Shown here: one piece after another, positions 26,049-34,477 of the stretch
Layout of the letters: the number at the start of each line of letters is the position of its first letter
Position numbering within the stretch: position 1 is the stretch's first letter
Source of the DNA: Sinorhizobium fredii USDA 257
GTDB lineage: Bacteria; Pseudomonadota; Alphaproteobacteria; Rhizobiales; Rhizobiaceae
Reading direction: 5' to 3'
NCBI RefSeq assembly: GCF_000265205.3
Contig: NC_018000.1
Coordinates: forward strand, 2,542,001-2,606,000
DNA length: 64,000 nt
The notes under the pieces: generated by a model
Told to the model about the DNA's origin: nothing
Seen by the model: the letters and a program-made list of their open reading frames with translations, nothing else
Databases searched by the model: none
Position numbers and translations under genes: made by a program

Positions 26049-27524
26049 ATGCGAAACGAACTCTTTATCGACGGCCGTTGGGTCAAGCCGATTAGCGGAG
26101 GCACCTTCCCCATCATAAATCCGGCAACTGAGGAGGTCGTGCATCATGGACCCGCCGGAACTGCTGAAGACGTTGACCTCGCAGTTAAAGCAGCGCGAAA
26201 GGCCTTCGATCACGGGCCATGGCCCAGAATGTCCGGAACCGAACGCGCCCGGTACCTGCGTGCGATTGCGACGGGTATCCGCAACAGGCTCACGGAGCTT
26301 GCCCGAATGGAGACCATCGACAACGGCAAGCCAATTCCCGAAGCCGAATGGGACATCGGCGACGCGGCAGGTTGCTTCGATTTTTACGCCGACCTTGCCG
26401 AAGAACTCGACCGGAATCCGGAAGAACCGATCGCAGTTTCCGACGCCCGCTTCACCTCGAAGGCAGTCAAGGAACCCGTGGGCGTGGCCGGAGCCATCAT
26501 CCCGTGGAACTATCCGTTGCTCATGGCCGCTTGGAAGGTTGCGCCGGCGCTTGCGGCAGGCTGCACCATGGTTCTCAAACCCGCCGAATTGACGTCGATC
26601 ACGGCGATGGAGCTCGGTGCGATCGCAAGGGCTGCAGACTTGCCGCCCGGAGTGCTCAATATAGTAACCGGAGCCGGATCGGTTGCCGGACAGGCGCTGG
26701 CCGATCACCCCGATGTCGACAAGCTCGCCTTCACCGGTTCCGTTCCCGTGGGCTCCAAAATCATGCAGGCCGCCGCCCGCGACATCAAACGCGTGAGCCT
26801 CGAGCTTGGCGGCAAGTCGCCGTTCCTCGTCTTCGAGGACTCCGATCTCGACGCGGCCGTCGAGTGGGTCATGTTCGGCATATTCTGGAACCAGGGTGAA
26901 GTCTGCTCGGCAACGTCGCGCGTGTTCGTCCAGGAAGGTATCTATGAAACGTTCCTCGAGCGCCTTGTCGAGGAGACGAAGAAGATCAAGATTGGCGACG
27001 GCCAAGAGCCAGGTGTGCTGCTCGGACCTTTGGTGTCTCGACGACAGATGGATCAGGTCCTCGCCGCCATCGACAAGGCTCGCTCCGACGGCGCTAAAAT
27101 TGCTGTCGGCGGCGGCAGGCCCGCGGGATTCAACAAGGGCTTCTATGTCGAGCCGACGGTGTTGGTCGACGTCCCGCTGGAAAGCGACGCCTGGAAGGAA
27201 GAGATATTCGGCCCGGTTGTCTGCGTGCGGCCGTTCGCGACCGAAAACGAGGCAATCGCATTGGCAAACGACAGCAAGTTCGGTCTCGCGGCGGCCGTGA
27301 TGTCGACGGACGACGCACGCGCTGACCGGGTTGCCGCGGCGCTGCGCGCCGGCATCGTCTGGATCAACTGCTCGCAGCCGACGTTCACAGAAGCGCCATG
27401 GGGCGGCTACAAACAGTCCGGCATCGGCAGAGAGCTCGGCCGCTGGGGTCTCGATAACTATCTCGAAACCAAGCAGATCACTCGCTTCGTCAGCGAGGAA
27501 CGGTGGGGCTGGTACATCAAGTGA
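26049..27524 (+). CDS. Aldehyde dehydrogenase (betaine-aldehyde-dehydrogenase-like)
   Basis: Full-length NAD(P)-dependent aldehyde dehydrogenase of 491 residues. It shows IIPWNYPLLMAAWKVAPALA (cofactor region), the catalytic Glu in LELGGKSPF near residue 252, the nucleophile Cys in NQGEVCSA near 286 and the C-terminal PWGGYKQSGIGRELG. Length and motifs fit the betaine-aldehyde and gamma-aminobutyraldehyde group. It is the last enzyme of the operon, 85 bases after the cupin gene, and is followed by a regulator of the type that controls quaternary-amine catabolism. The natural substrate is inference. Confidence 0.9.
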   Translation: MRNELFIDGRWVKPISGGTFPIINPATEEVVHHGPAGTAEDVDLAVKAARKAFDHGPWPRMSGTERARYLRAIATGIRNRLTELARMETIDNGKPIPEAEWDIGDAAGCFDFYADLAEELDRNPEEPIAVSDARFTSKAVKEPVGVAGAIIPWNYPLLMAAWKVAPALAAGCTMVLKPAELTSITAMELGAIARAADLPPGVLNIVTGAGSVAGQALADHPDVDKLAFTGSVPVGSKIMQAAARDIKRVSLELGGKSPFLVFEDSDLDAAVEWVMFGIFWNQGEVCSATSRVFVQEGIYETFLERLVEETKKIKIGDGQEPGVLLGPLVSRRQMDQVLAAIDKARSDGAKIAVGGGRPAGFNKGFYVEPTVLVDVPLESDAWKEEIFGPVVCVRPFATENEAIALANDSKFGLAAAVMSTDDARADRVAAALRAGIVWINCSQPTFTEAPWGGYKQSGIGRELGRWGLDNYLETKQITRFVSEERWGWYIK

Positions 27525-27611
27525 ACAGTGAAAATTGCTTCGATCGGGACGCTTCCGCTGAGGCCTTGGCTTCCCAAATTGCCTATTTCTACTGAACTGG
27601 AGGTCTCGCAA

Positions 27612-28643
27612 ATGCTCTCGATGGTGCGGCGGCGTTTCAGCATATTCCTTACGGATGGCTTCTCTCTGATGGCCTTCACTTCGTTGACCACTCCCCTAAG
27701 GATTGCGAACGATGTTTTGGGATACCAAGCCTATTCCTGGAATATAGTCAGCCACGACGGTCGACCAGTTCGATCGAGCTGCGGCGTCAGCCTGTCCGCC
27801 GAATGCGACCTCGATTGCGCAAGGAATACCAAGGCGATTGATCACGCCCGCTTTTTGGCATTGCTGCCCGGGGACAAACACGAGGTGTTTCCGGCTCGGT
27901 TGATTTCATGGGTTAGGGAGGCCGTGTCGCGGGGCGTTTCCGTCGCGGGCGTTGGTCGCGGGGCATTGGTTCTTGCGGAGCATGGCCTCCTCGACGGGCG
28001 TCGTTGTGCGGTTCACTGGAGTGTGTTCGCGCCGAGCATCGAGAACTTCCCGCAAGTCGTCTTTTCAAGGGCCTACTACGAAATCGACGGTCTCATCCAC
28101 ACTTGTGCCGGCGAGGCGGCAGCGTTTGATCTGGTGTTGGAAATCATCAAGCAGGACTTCGGCCAGGAGCTCATAGACTCGATCAATGAGATCGCGCTGC
28201 AAGGAAGGCCGCGAAGCCGAACGGACCGCCAAGCGATGGCGCTGCATATGCGCCTCGAAAGAATGTCCTCCCCGTTACTTGCGGTCGTCAAACTCATGGA
28301 GCGAACAGTTTCCGCCCCCCTGACGATGGAGGCCCTTGCCGCGTCCTCTGGCATGTCGCGCCGCCGTCTCCAGCGGTTGTTCCAGCAGCATCTTGGCACG
28401 ACGCCACGCAGCTTTTATCGTCAACTTCGGATCGAGCGCGCGCAGGCCCTCCTTGAGAATTCCACGCTTCCCGTCATTGATGTCGCGATGGCGTCGGGTT
28501 TCGTCAGCCAATCCCACTTCACCAAGGTCTATAAGGCTTTCACGGGCTGCACGCCCCAAGAAACCCGGACGGCCCGGAAACGTGAAGGAGGACTGGTCGG
28601 TTCATATCGCGAGCGAGCGATAGTGATGTCCGCGTTCGCCTAG
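27612..28643 (+). CDS. GlxA-family AraC-type transcriptional regulator
   Basis: A 343-residue regulator. The N-terminal two thirds are the DJ-1/glutamine-amidotransferase-like sensor fold (FSIFLTDGFSLMAFTSLTTP...GVGRGALVLAEHGLL, with no catalytic Cys at the elbow). The C-terminus is an AraC double helix-turn-helix (LTMEALAASSGMSRRRLQRL and VIDVAMASGFVSQSHFTKVY). Family members GbdR and CdhR control glycine-betaine and carnitine catabolism, which fits the operon upstream. ATG 27612 follows GGAGG with eight bases spacing; the frame opens earlier without protein-like sequence. Confidence 0.88.
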   Translation: MLSMVRRRFSIFLTDGFSLMAFTSLTTPLRIANDVLGYQAYSWNIVSHDGRPVRSSCGVSLSAECDLDCARNTKAIDHARFLALLPGDKHEVFPARLISWVREAVSRGVSVAGVGRGALVLAEHGLLDGRRCAVHWSVFAPSIENFPQVVFSRAYYEIDGLIHTCAGEAAAFDLVLEIIKQDFGQELIDSINEIALQGRPRSRTDRQAMALHMRLERMSSPLLAVVKLMERTVSAPLTMEALAASSGMSRRRLQRLFQQHLGTTPRSFYRQLRIERAQALLENSTLPVIDVAMASGFVSQSHFTKVYKAFTGCTPQETRTARKREGGLVGSYRERAIVMSAFA

Positions 28644-28770
28644 AACACCTGCGCTCCGTCGAGGTCCGCTCAGGGCCCAGCACCGGAAATTCCGGTCGGT
28701 CGGCGAGCGGCAGCTCTGGGTTGAAGGGAGCCGTTCTTCACGAGCCCTGTGCTCGGCTTGTTGCGAGGAC

Positions 28771-28816
28771 GTTCACGTTCTGGGCTAAAAAGACCGTATA
28801 ATGTATCGAATGGAAC
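28771..28816 (+). repeat. 46-bp interspersed repeat, copy 2
   Basis: Runs from GTTCA to GGAAC with the core GACCGTATAATGTATCG at 28792-28808. It shares the GCTAAAAAGA stretch with copy 1. It lies in the 220-base gap between the GlxA-type regulator and the minus-strand amidase operon; nothing else is seen in that gap. Confidence 0.75.
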
Positions 28817-28864
28817 TGCCGGCGCCGCGAGCCACGGAAACAGCAGAAGTCGCATCAACGCTCG

Positions 28865-30130
28865 TCAACGGCTTTCCGCCGATGCGATCTCACGCATTGC
28901 CTCCAAAGTCGAGGCAAGCAACATTTGCGCGCCGGTGGCCGCGTCGGCTGGCTCGACATATTCCGCCTCGTTGTGGCTGAGGCCGTCGCGACAAGGCACA
29001 AAGATCATTGCGGCCGGAGCCACGCGATTGACGAACAGGGCGTCGTGAAAAGCTCCGGAAATCATGCGCTTGGCGGGAAGCCGCAGCGTCGCCGCAGCCC
29101 GGCCGAGGCAGTCGAGGAGGTCTTGCGAGAACGTGGCTGGCGGCATCTCGAAGAACCGGCGGAACGCGGCGTCGCAACCGTGAGCCCCAGCGGCGGTTGG
29201 GCAGGTGCTGCGGATTTTCGCTTCAAGCGCATCGATTACCGAAGGTTCCGGGTGCCGTAGGTCGACCGTGAATACGACTGAGCCAGGGATCGCGTTTACC
29301 GATCCGGGCTCCACCGCAAAGCGGCCGACGGTGAAGCGAGCCCGTTCGTCCCCCGGCATGATGCTCTTGAACAGAATGTCGAGCGCTGCGACGGCAGCCG
29401 CCATCGGGTCGTGGCGAAAGCCGAGTGCCGTCGTCCCGGCATGCGCCGCCTGGCCGGTGATCGTGATCTCGAGCCACCGTGTCCCCTGGACGCCATGAAC
29501 GATGCCGATCGGTATGCCTTCCCGTTCTAGCGAAGGTCCCTGTTCGATATGCAGCTCGAGATAGCCCGACATCCGGAAACCGAGCGGCCGCATCTTGGCC
29601 TCCGGCAGTGCGTCGAGCGTGGCCTTGAGCTCGGCGGCGAAGAGTGCTCCGTCCCTGCCGCGAAGATGCGACCAAGCCCCGGGTATCGCGCCTGCCGCGA
29701 AGGCCATGGAGCCCATTGTACCGGGAGCGAACCGGCTGCCTTCCTCATTGGTCCATGCCACGACCTCGAGGGGGAGATCGGTCTCAATGCCCGCATCCTC
29801 CAAGCTCTCGATGACCTCGAAGGCGCTCAAAGTGCCGAGCGCCCCGTCGAAGCGGCCGCCCGTCGGCTGGCTGTCGAGATGGCTGCCGATGACGAAGGGC
29901 GGCCGGTCGGCGAGGCGGCCCTCGCGACGGATGAAGAGGTTTGCCATCGGATCCTGAAATACGCGAAAGCCGCGGGCGCGTGCGAGTTCGGCAAGCAGGC
30001 GACGCGACTGCCTGTCTTCCTCCGACAGAGCCTGACGGTTGACGCCGCCAGCGGGCGTCCCGCCGATCCGGGCGAAGTCGTCAAGCCGCTGCAGGAGACG
30101 CTGAGCGTTCGTCGTGACCTCCAATGTCAT
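28865..30130 (-). CDS. M20-family amidase (N-carbamoyl-amino-acid hydrolase / allantoate-amidohydrolase type)
   Basis: A 421-residue zinc-dependent hydrolase. Metal and catalytic residues are visible: His84 in IGSHLDSQPTGG, Asp95 in GRFDGALG, Glu129-Glu130 in WTNEEGSRF, plus the typical GYLELHIEQGP motif. Such enzymes cleave C-N bonds of carbamoyl or formyl derivatives. Its start overlaps the stop of tenA by four bases, so the two are translationally coupled. The formylaminopyrimidine deformylase YlmB of thiamine salvage belongs to the same M20 superfamily and also works with TenA; whether this protein does so is inference. Confidence 0.85.
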   Translation of the reverse strand: MTLEVTTNAQRLLQRLDDFARIGGTPAGGVNRQALSEEDRQSRRLLAELARARGFRVFQDPMANLFIRREGRLADRPPFVIGSHLDSQPTGGRFDGALGTLSAFEVIESLEDAGIETDLPLEVVAWTNEEGSRFAPGTMGSMAFAAGAIPGAWSHLRGRDGALFAAELKATLDALPEAKMRPLGFRMSGYLELHIEQGPSLEREGIPIGIVHGVQGTRWLEITITGQAAHAGTTALGFRHDPMAAAVAALDILFKSIMPGDERARFTVGRFAVEPGSVNAIPGSVVFTVDLRHPEPSVIDALEAKIRSTCPTAAGAHGCDAAFRRFFEMPPATFSQDLLDCLGRAAATLRLPAKRMISGAFHDALFVNRVAPAAMIFVPCRDGLSHNEAEYVEPADAATGAQMLLASTLEAMREIASAESR

Positions 30131-30795
30131 GCGGAATCCCCCGGTCTTGCTTCATAGGGCGCGTCGTGGAAGGCGATCTCGAGCCGCTGCACGCGGCCGA
30201 AGATGCCGCTGAGCCGCGCACGCTGCCCGGCACTCAATGTGGCACCCGCCTTGTCGAGTTCGTCTTTCAGCCAGCTGGCCTGAGCGGCGAATTCATCATC
30301 CGCATGCATGGCGACCCATTCCTTGAGCAGCGGGTTGCCGGTCACGCTGCCTGCCGCCGCTTTCGACCAGGTACAGTACATCCATTCGGCCGCGAACATG
30401 GCTGCGATGATGTCGAGGAATGCGCCCTCGCGCGCGATTTCCAGCATGCCGTTTCGGAATGCTTCGACCGCAGGATGGTTAAGATCATAGCCCGCCGGGT
30501 CGATGCCGCGCTCGGCAAAGGTCTTCTCGAAATAGGCGATCTGCCGGTTGGCGAGCGCATCGAGCACGGCAATGAGCCAGCGTTTCTGCTCGATCGTCTC
30601 GGCCTTCGCCCCGCCATAGGCGAAGATCGCAATGGCGGTGTCAACGAATGCGCCTTCGAAGACGAGATAGCGATCGAAGACCTCGCCGCTCAGTCGATTG
30701 GTCTTGATATCCTCCACGAAGCGGTGGTTCACCATGGCCCGGAATACGGCCGCGTTTTCGTCGAGCATCTGCTCGGAAAGAGTCCTCGACGACAC
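30127..30795 (-). CDS. tenA: TenA-family aminopyrimidine aminohydrolase / thiaminase II
   Basis: A 222-residue all-helical protein of TenA type. The catalytic Cys is at residue 141 in EWMYCTWSKA, and the conserved Glu is 206 in QRLEIAFHDAP; FEGAFVDTAIAIFAYG lines the pocket. TenA enzymes hydrolyse aminomethyl-aminopyrimidine to HMP in thiamine salvage, or act on related substrates. The overlap with the M20 amidase downstream and the four-base gap to the BtpA gene upstream place it in a three-gene operon. A role in a pathway other than thiamine is possible given the sugar-transport context. Confidence 0.85.
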   Translation of the reverse strand: MSSRTLSEQMLDENAAVFRAMVNHRFVEDIKTNRLSGEVFDRYLVFEGAFVDTAIAIFAYGGAKAETIEQKRWLIAVLDALANRQIAYFEKTFAERGIDPAGYDLNHPAVEAFRNGMLEIAREGAFLDIIAAMFAAEWMYCTWSKAAAGSVTGNPLLKEWVAMHADDEFAAQASWLKDELDKAGATLSAGQRARLSGIFGRVQRLEIAFHDAPYEARPGDSA

Positions 30796-30799
30796 CGCC

Positions 30800-31642
30800 T
30801 CACGTCTCCAGGACTGGGGCTGCCGCGGCCCGCAAGGCCCGCACGCGATCGATATCGACAGGCTTCCACCACACCCCGCAATGTTTCAGCGAGGAGGCGA
30901 CGATTACACCGTTGGTGCGCCTCAGGATTTCGACGACATTGTCCTTCGTCACGCCCGAGCCGACGAGAAGCGGCAAGTGGGTCGCCGAACCGATTTCCTC
31001 GATCTCTCCAATCGAGGCAGCATTGCCGGTGCGCTGTCCGGTAGCGATCACCACATCGGCGTTGAAGAAGGCGAGATCGCGGGTCAGCTCTTCGATCGAG
31101 CGGTCGGCGACGATCGCGTGGCTGCCGTGCTTCACGTGGCTGTCGGCAAAAACCTTGATGTGCTCGGCGCGCAGCAGCGACCGATAACGCATCGCCTCGG
31201 GCGCGCGTCCTTCCATGAAGCCTTCATTGGCGACATAGGCGTTCGCCCACTGATTGACCCGGATGAATTTGGCGCCGCCCGCCATTGCGATCGCGAAGGC
31301 CGGAATCGGGGCATTGGCGAGCACGTTGATGCCGAGCGGCACGCCGACGGCGCTGGCGATACGATCCGTGACCACGGACATGAAGGCTGCGGTCTCATGG
31401 CCGATATCCTCCGGTTTGGAGAACGGTATGTCGCCATGGTTTTCGACGATCAGCCCATGCATGCCGCCTTCTATCAACGCCGCGGCGTCGCGCATGCACG
31501 TGTCATAAATCTCAGACATTGCCGCGCCGCGGTAGCGCGGCGCCCCGGGGAAGGCGGGGCAATGGATCATGCCGATGAGCACCTTGTCTGTTCCAAATAT
31601 TTCCCTTATGGCGCTTGATGATTTGTCGGATATTTCCTGCAT
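30800..31642 (-). CDS. BtpA/SgcQ-family protein
   Basis: TIM-barrel protein of the BtpA/SgcQ family (280 residues). Motifs: LIGMIHCPAFPGAP at the N-terminus, GMHGLIVENHGDIPFSKPED, INVLANAPIPAFAIAMAGGA and the C-terminal GSGVTKDNV and SSLKHCG, where a phosphate is likely bound. Family members occur with sugar or nucleoside operons, and BtpA with photosystem I biogenesis; the catalysed reaction is not established. ATG 31642 has GAGAGG seven bases upstream; an in-frame ATG at 31669 overlaps the divergent pfkB start and is less likely. First gene of the tenA/amidase operon. Confidence 0.8.
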   Translation of the reverse strand: MQEISDKSSSAIREIFGTDKVLIGMIHCPAFPGAPRYRGAAMSEIYDTCMRDAAALIEGGMHGLIVENHGDIPFSKPEDIGHETAAFMSVVTDRIASAVGVPLGINVLANAPIPAFAIAMAGGAKFIRVNQWANAYVANEGFMEGRAPEAMRYRSLLRAEHIKVFADSHVKHGSHAIVADRSIEELTRDLAFFNADVVIATGQRTGNAASIGEIEEIGSATHLPLLVGSGVTKDNVVEILRRTNGVIVASSLKHCGVWWKPVDIDRVRALRAAAAPVLET

Positions 31643-31667
31643 TTCCGTGCCTCTCAAAGGTCTGTTC

Positions 31668-32567
31668 ATGCGCGCTTACGTCATCGGCAATGTCACTATC
31701 GACGAAACCATTGCCGTATCTGAAATGCCGGCCGCCGGGGCCTCCGTGCTCGGCCGTCAACGCTCCCGCGACCTCGGGGGGAAGGGGGCGAACCAGGCCG
31801 TCATCATGGCGCGTTGCGGCCTCCCGACAACACTTGTTGCTGCGATCGGCGAAGGGTTCCGCGCGGATGCGATCCGCGAACATCTCGCCGAAGAACCGGT
31901 CGTCAACCACCTCATTGCACTCCCCGGCAGATCCACCGATTTCTCGGTCGTCCTGACCACACCCGACGGCGAGAATCTGAACGTCACCACGACGGATGCC
32001 GCCCAGAACCTGCCGCTGGCAGAGGCGGTTGCCGGCCTCGCCGACGCCGGCCCTGGCGACCTTGCGGTGCTGCAGGGCAATCTCACAGATGAAACGACCC
32101 GCGGTGTTCTCGAAGCGGCCAGCTCCCGCGGCATGATCACCGTCTTCAATCCATCTCCTCTCCGCTCCTTCTTCTGCGGCCTTTGGCCGTTCATCGACAT
32201 TGCCTTTCTCAACGAAGGTGAGGCCCTGGCGCTTACCGGCACAAGCGGCGAAGAGGCCTGCCGCAGGCTGCTTGCGACCGGCGTTCGCGAAGTCGTACTT
32301 ACCTTCGGCGGCAACGGCGCCATGCTCGCGAGCGGGGACGCCATGATCCGTGTTCCCTCCGTCCCATGCACCGTCGTCGACACCACCGGCGCGGGCGACA
32401 CGTTCATGGCAGTCGCCCTTGCCTCCGCTGCACTTCGCGGCAGCCGGCTTGATCGAACAGCGATCGAACACGCGGCCCGGGCCGCCGCCATCACCGTCAG
32501 CCGCCCGGGCACGCGCTCGGCCTTTCCGACGAGAAGCCAGCTTGCGGCAATCTTCGCCGTCGGTTGA
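31668..32567 (+). CDS. PfkB-family carbohydrate/nucleoside kinase
   Basis: A 299-residue ribokinase-fold kinase. It has the first PfkB signature around LGGKGANQAVIMARCG and the second VVDTTGAGDTFMAVALA, whose GAGD Asp (near residue 246) is the catalytic base. Substrates in the family include ribose, nucleosides, HMP and fructose phosphates. It reads against all neighbours: divergent from the BtpA operon with start codons 26 bases apart, and convergent with the amidotransferase-like gene 27 bases away. A ribosome-binding site AAAGG lies 9-10 bases upstream. It probably phosphorylates the imported compound. Confidence 0.88.
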   Translation: MRAYVIGNVTIDETIAVSEMPAAGASVLGRQRSRDLGGKGANQAVIMARCGLPTTLVAAIGEGFRADAIREHLAEEPVVNHLIALPGRSTDFSVVLTTPDGENLNVTTTDAAQNLPLAEAVAGLADAGPGDLAVLQGNLTDETTRGVLEAASSRGMITVFNPSPLRSFFCGLWPFIDIAFLNEGEALALTGTSGEEACRRLLATGVREVVLTFGGNGAMLASGDAMIRVPSVPCTVVDTTGAGDTFMAVALASAALRGSRLDRTAIEHAARAAAITVSRPGTRSAFPTRSQLAAIFAVG

Positions 32568-32594
32568 GCAGTGCGCCCTCGCGGGCTCTCAGGT

Positions 32595-33362
32595 TCAGCG
32601 CCCGCCCTCCGTCATCCAGCCAAGAATATTCTTCCACAGACGGCCGTAGCCTTCCCATTCGCAGAAGGCCGGTGACAGCCAGTGCGGACCGATATCCGAG
32701 GTCCAGGCAGCGGTGCGGCCCTTGCCGTAGCTGCCGAGAACGAGCAAGGGATGGCCGCCTTGGTCTTCCGGAAGGCGGGCAATCACTTCAGCGCCGTCGC
32801 GAACCCCCACCTCATTAACGCCGAGGAGCAACGGCCAATTGCCCGTAAGTCCGGCCATTACCGGGTGCTCCGGCTTGATTATGTCGGCGACTGCGCCCTC
32901 CGGGATCTCGACGCGATCATCATAGGGCAGGCAGGTAACGGGCAGTGCGTCTTCAACGGGTGTCCGCCGCCAGCGGGCCTTTCCGTCGATGCCCTGGAAG
33001 GAGAAGTAGCCGCCTACCATCAATAGCGCGCCGCCCTTTTCCACCCAGGCTTTGATGAGCTTCAAGCGGTTGGGCACGGTGCGAGAATGCAGCCACACCT
33101 CCGGCGGTAGAAGGAGCGAGTTGGCGCCGATATCGGAAAGAATTATTGCGTCGAAGGCGTCGAGGTCCGCCATCTCGTATGGGAACTTGTCCACGGCCTC
33201 GTGCGCGGTCATGTAGGTCAGCTCGAATGCGCTGCCGGCAAGCGCCTTGACTAGCGGCTCGGCGCCGAGGTGGAAGGTGACGCTGCCGAACTGGTCAAAG
33301 CCCTTGTAGTGCGTGGCGGAGCTGACCCAGCTTTCGCCGACGAGGAGTACTTTCTTTGTCAT
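32595..33362 (-). CDS. Glutamine-amidotransferase-like (ThuA/YlbE-type fold) protein
   Basis: A 255-residue protein with class-I amidotransferase-like fold: KKVLLVGESWVSSATHYKGF, FDAIILSDIGANSLLLP, KGGALLMVGGYFSFQGIDGK and GKGRTAAWTSDIGPHW. The nucleophile elbow reads VGGYFSF, so the usual Cys is absent and glutaminase activity is unlikely. Similar proteins occur in sugar and uronate operons with unknown role. Start 33362 lies three bases after the stop of the phosphotriesterase-family gene, the end of the LacI-controlled operon. Confidence 0.75.
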   Translation of the reverse strand: MTKKVLLVGESWVSSATHYKGFDQFGSVTFHLGAEPLVKALAGSAFELTYMTAHEAVDKFPYEMADLDAFDAIILSDIGANSLLLPPEVWLHSRTVPNRLKLIKAWVEKGGALLMVGGYFSFQGIDGKARWRRTPVEDALPVTCLPYDDRVEIPEGAVADIIKPEHPVMAGLTGNWPLLLGVNEVGVRDGAEVIARLPEDQGGHPLLVLGSYGKGRTAAWTSDIGPHWLSPAFCEWEGYGRLWKNILGWMTEGGR

Positions 33363-33365
33363 CGT

Positions 33366-34472
33366 CTATCGTCTCTCTTGAATTGCGTTTTGGCGGGGCG
33401 ATGCCCAAACTCCGGCCTGGAATACCGAGCGGGGATTTCCCCGTATCATCCGATCGAGAACTGGCTCCTCGAGCCCATGGCGCTTCAGGCGCGGCAGAAA
33501 ATGGCGCAGCACATGGGCGTAGCCGTTGCCGCCATAATGCGTCAGCATCATCTTGAGGAAGACGTCGTGCGACAGCAGGATTCGGTCGAGATAACCGGCC
33601 TCCACCAGCCTGACGATGGCGCGCGCCGCCTCCTCGTCGCTCGGGCACTGGACCTGCTGGTCGGAGTAGAAGAAATCCATGCCGATCATGTCGTACTCGA
33701 TGAAAGCACCACGGGAGGCGAGCTCACTCTGATAGATGAAATCGTCGTGCGACGGGTTCATGTGGCAGAGCACCGTGTGGCGCAGGTCGGCGCCTTCCTC
33801 GGCGATGATATCGAGCACGCGATGCCCGAGTCGAAACCAGCCCGGCAGATGCACCATCAGCGGCAGGCCGGTTCTCACCTGCGCCCGCGCAGCACCACGC
33901 AGTGATTTCTCCTCGGATGAGGTGAAATCGGCCGAGACGCCAATCTCGCCGATGAGGCCGATCCTGACGTCGGTGCCCTCCGCACCATCGACGGCCTCGT
34001 GGACGATCTCGTCAGCGATTTCGTCGGGACTCATTTCGGCAACGTCCGCCGGATGCGAGGAGGCGAGGTAATAGCCGGCCCCCATCACGATATTCAGCCC
34101 GGTCGCCTGGGCGATCCGCCGGAGCGCCAACGGATTGCGGCCGATGCCCCGGCAGGTCGGCTCGACCACGGTCTGGCCGCCGGCGGCAGCGAATGCCTTG
34201 AGTTCGGTAATCGCCAGCGGTTCGTCGTCCAGCGCGATATTGTGCTTGTTGACGAACGGGTCCTGCCTCAGCTCGCCAAGGATCTCCATGCAGACGAGCC
34301 CTTCGGCCAGATACTGCCGCTCCTTGGTCTTCGGCGCATGCCACCAGCAACGGCAATCATTGAGGACATGCTCATGCATCAGCGTAACGCCAAGCGCCTC
34401 GGCGGCAATGAGCCCGGTCACGGTCATGACCTGACCGGAGCGGACATGCCCTTCTGACAGTTCGCGGCCCAT
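33366..34472 (-). CDS. Phosphotriesterase-family metal-dependent hydrolase
   Basis: A 368-residue TIM-barrel amidohydrolase of the phosphotriesterase family. Metal ligands are visible: HxH at residues 33-35 (LMHEHVLND), the bridging Glu in IGEIGVSAD, His in LMVHLPGW and HTVLCHMNPS, and Asp in LLSHDVFLK. Bacterial members act as lactonases or phosphodiesterases on sugar derivatives. A tight operon position (five bases after the permease gene, three before the next) links it to the imported substrate. ATG 34472 is chosen; the frame extends upstream but overlaps the permease and reads poorly. Confidence 0.88.
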   Translation of the reverse strand: MGRELSEGHVRSGQVMTVTGLIAAEALGVTLMHEHVLNDCRCWWHAPKTKERQYLAEGLVCMEILGELRQDPFVNKHNIALDDEPLAITELKAFAAAGGQTVVEPTCRGIGRNPLALRRIAQATGLNIVMGAGYYLASSHPADVAEMSPDEIADEIVHEAVDGAEGTDVRIGLIGEIGVSADFTSSEEKSLRGAARAQVRTGLPLMVHLPGWFRLGHRVLDIIAEEGADLRHTVLCHMNPSHDDFIYQSELASRGAFIEYDMIGMDFFYSDQQVQCPSDEEAARAIVRLVEAGYLDRILLSHDVFLKMMLTHYGGNGYAHVLRHFLPRLKRHGLEEPVLDRMIRGNPRSVFQAGVWASPRQNAIQERR

Positions 34473-34477
34473 GGCGT

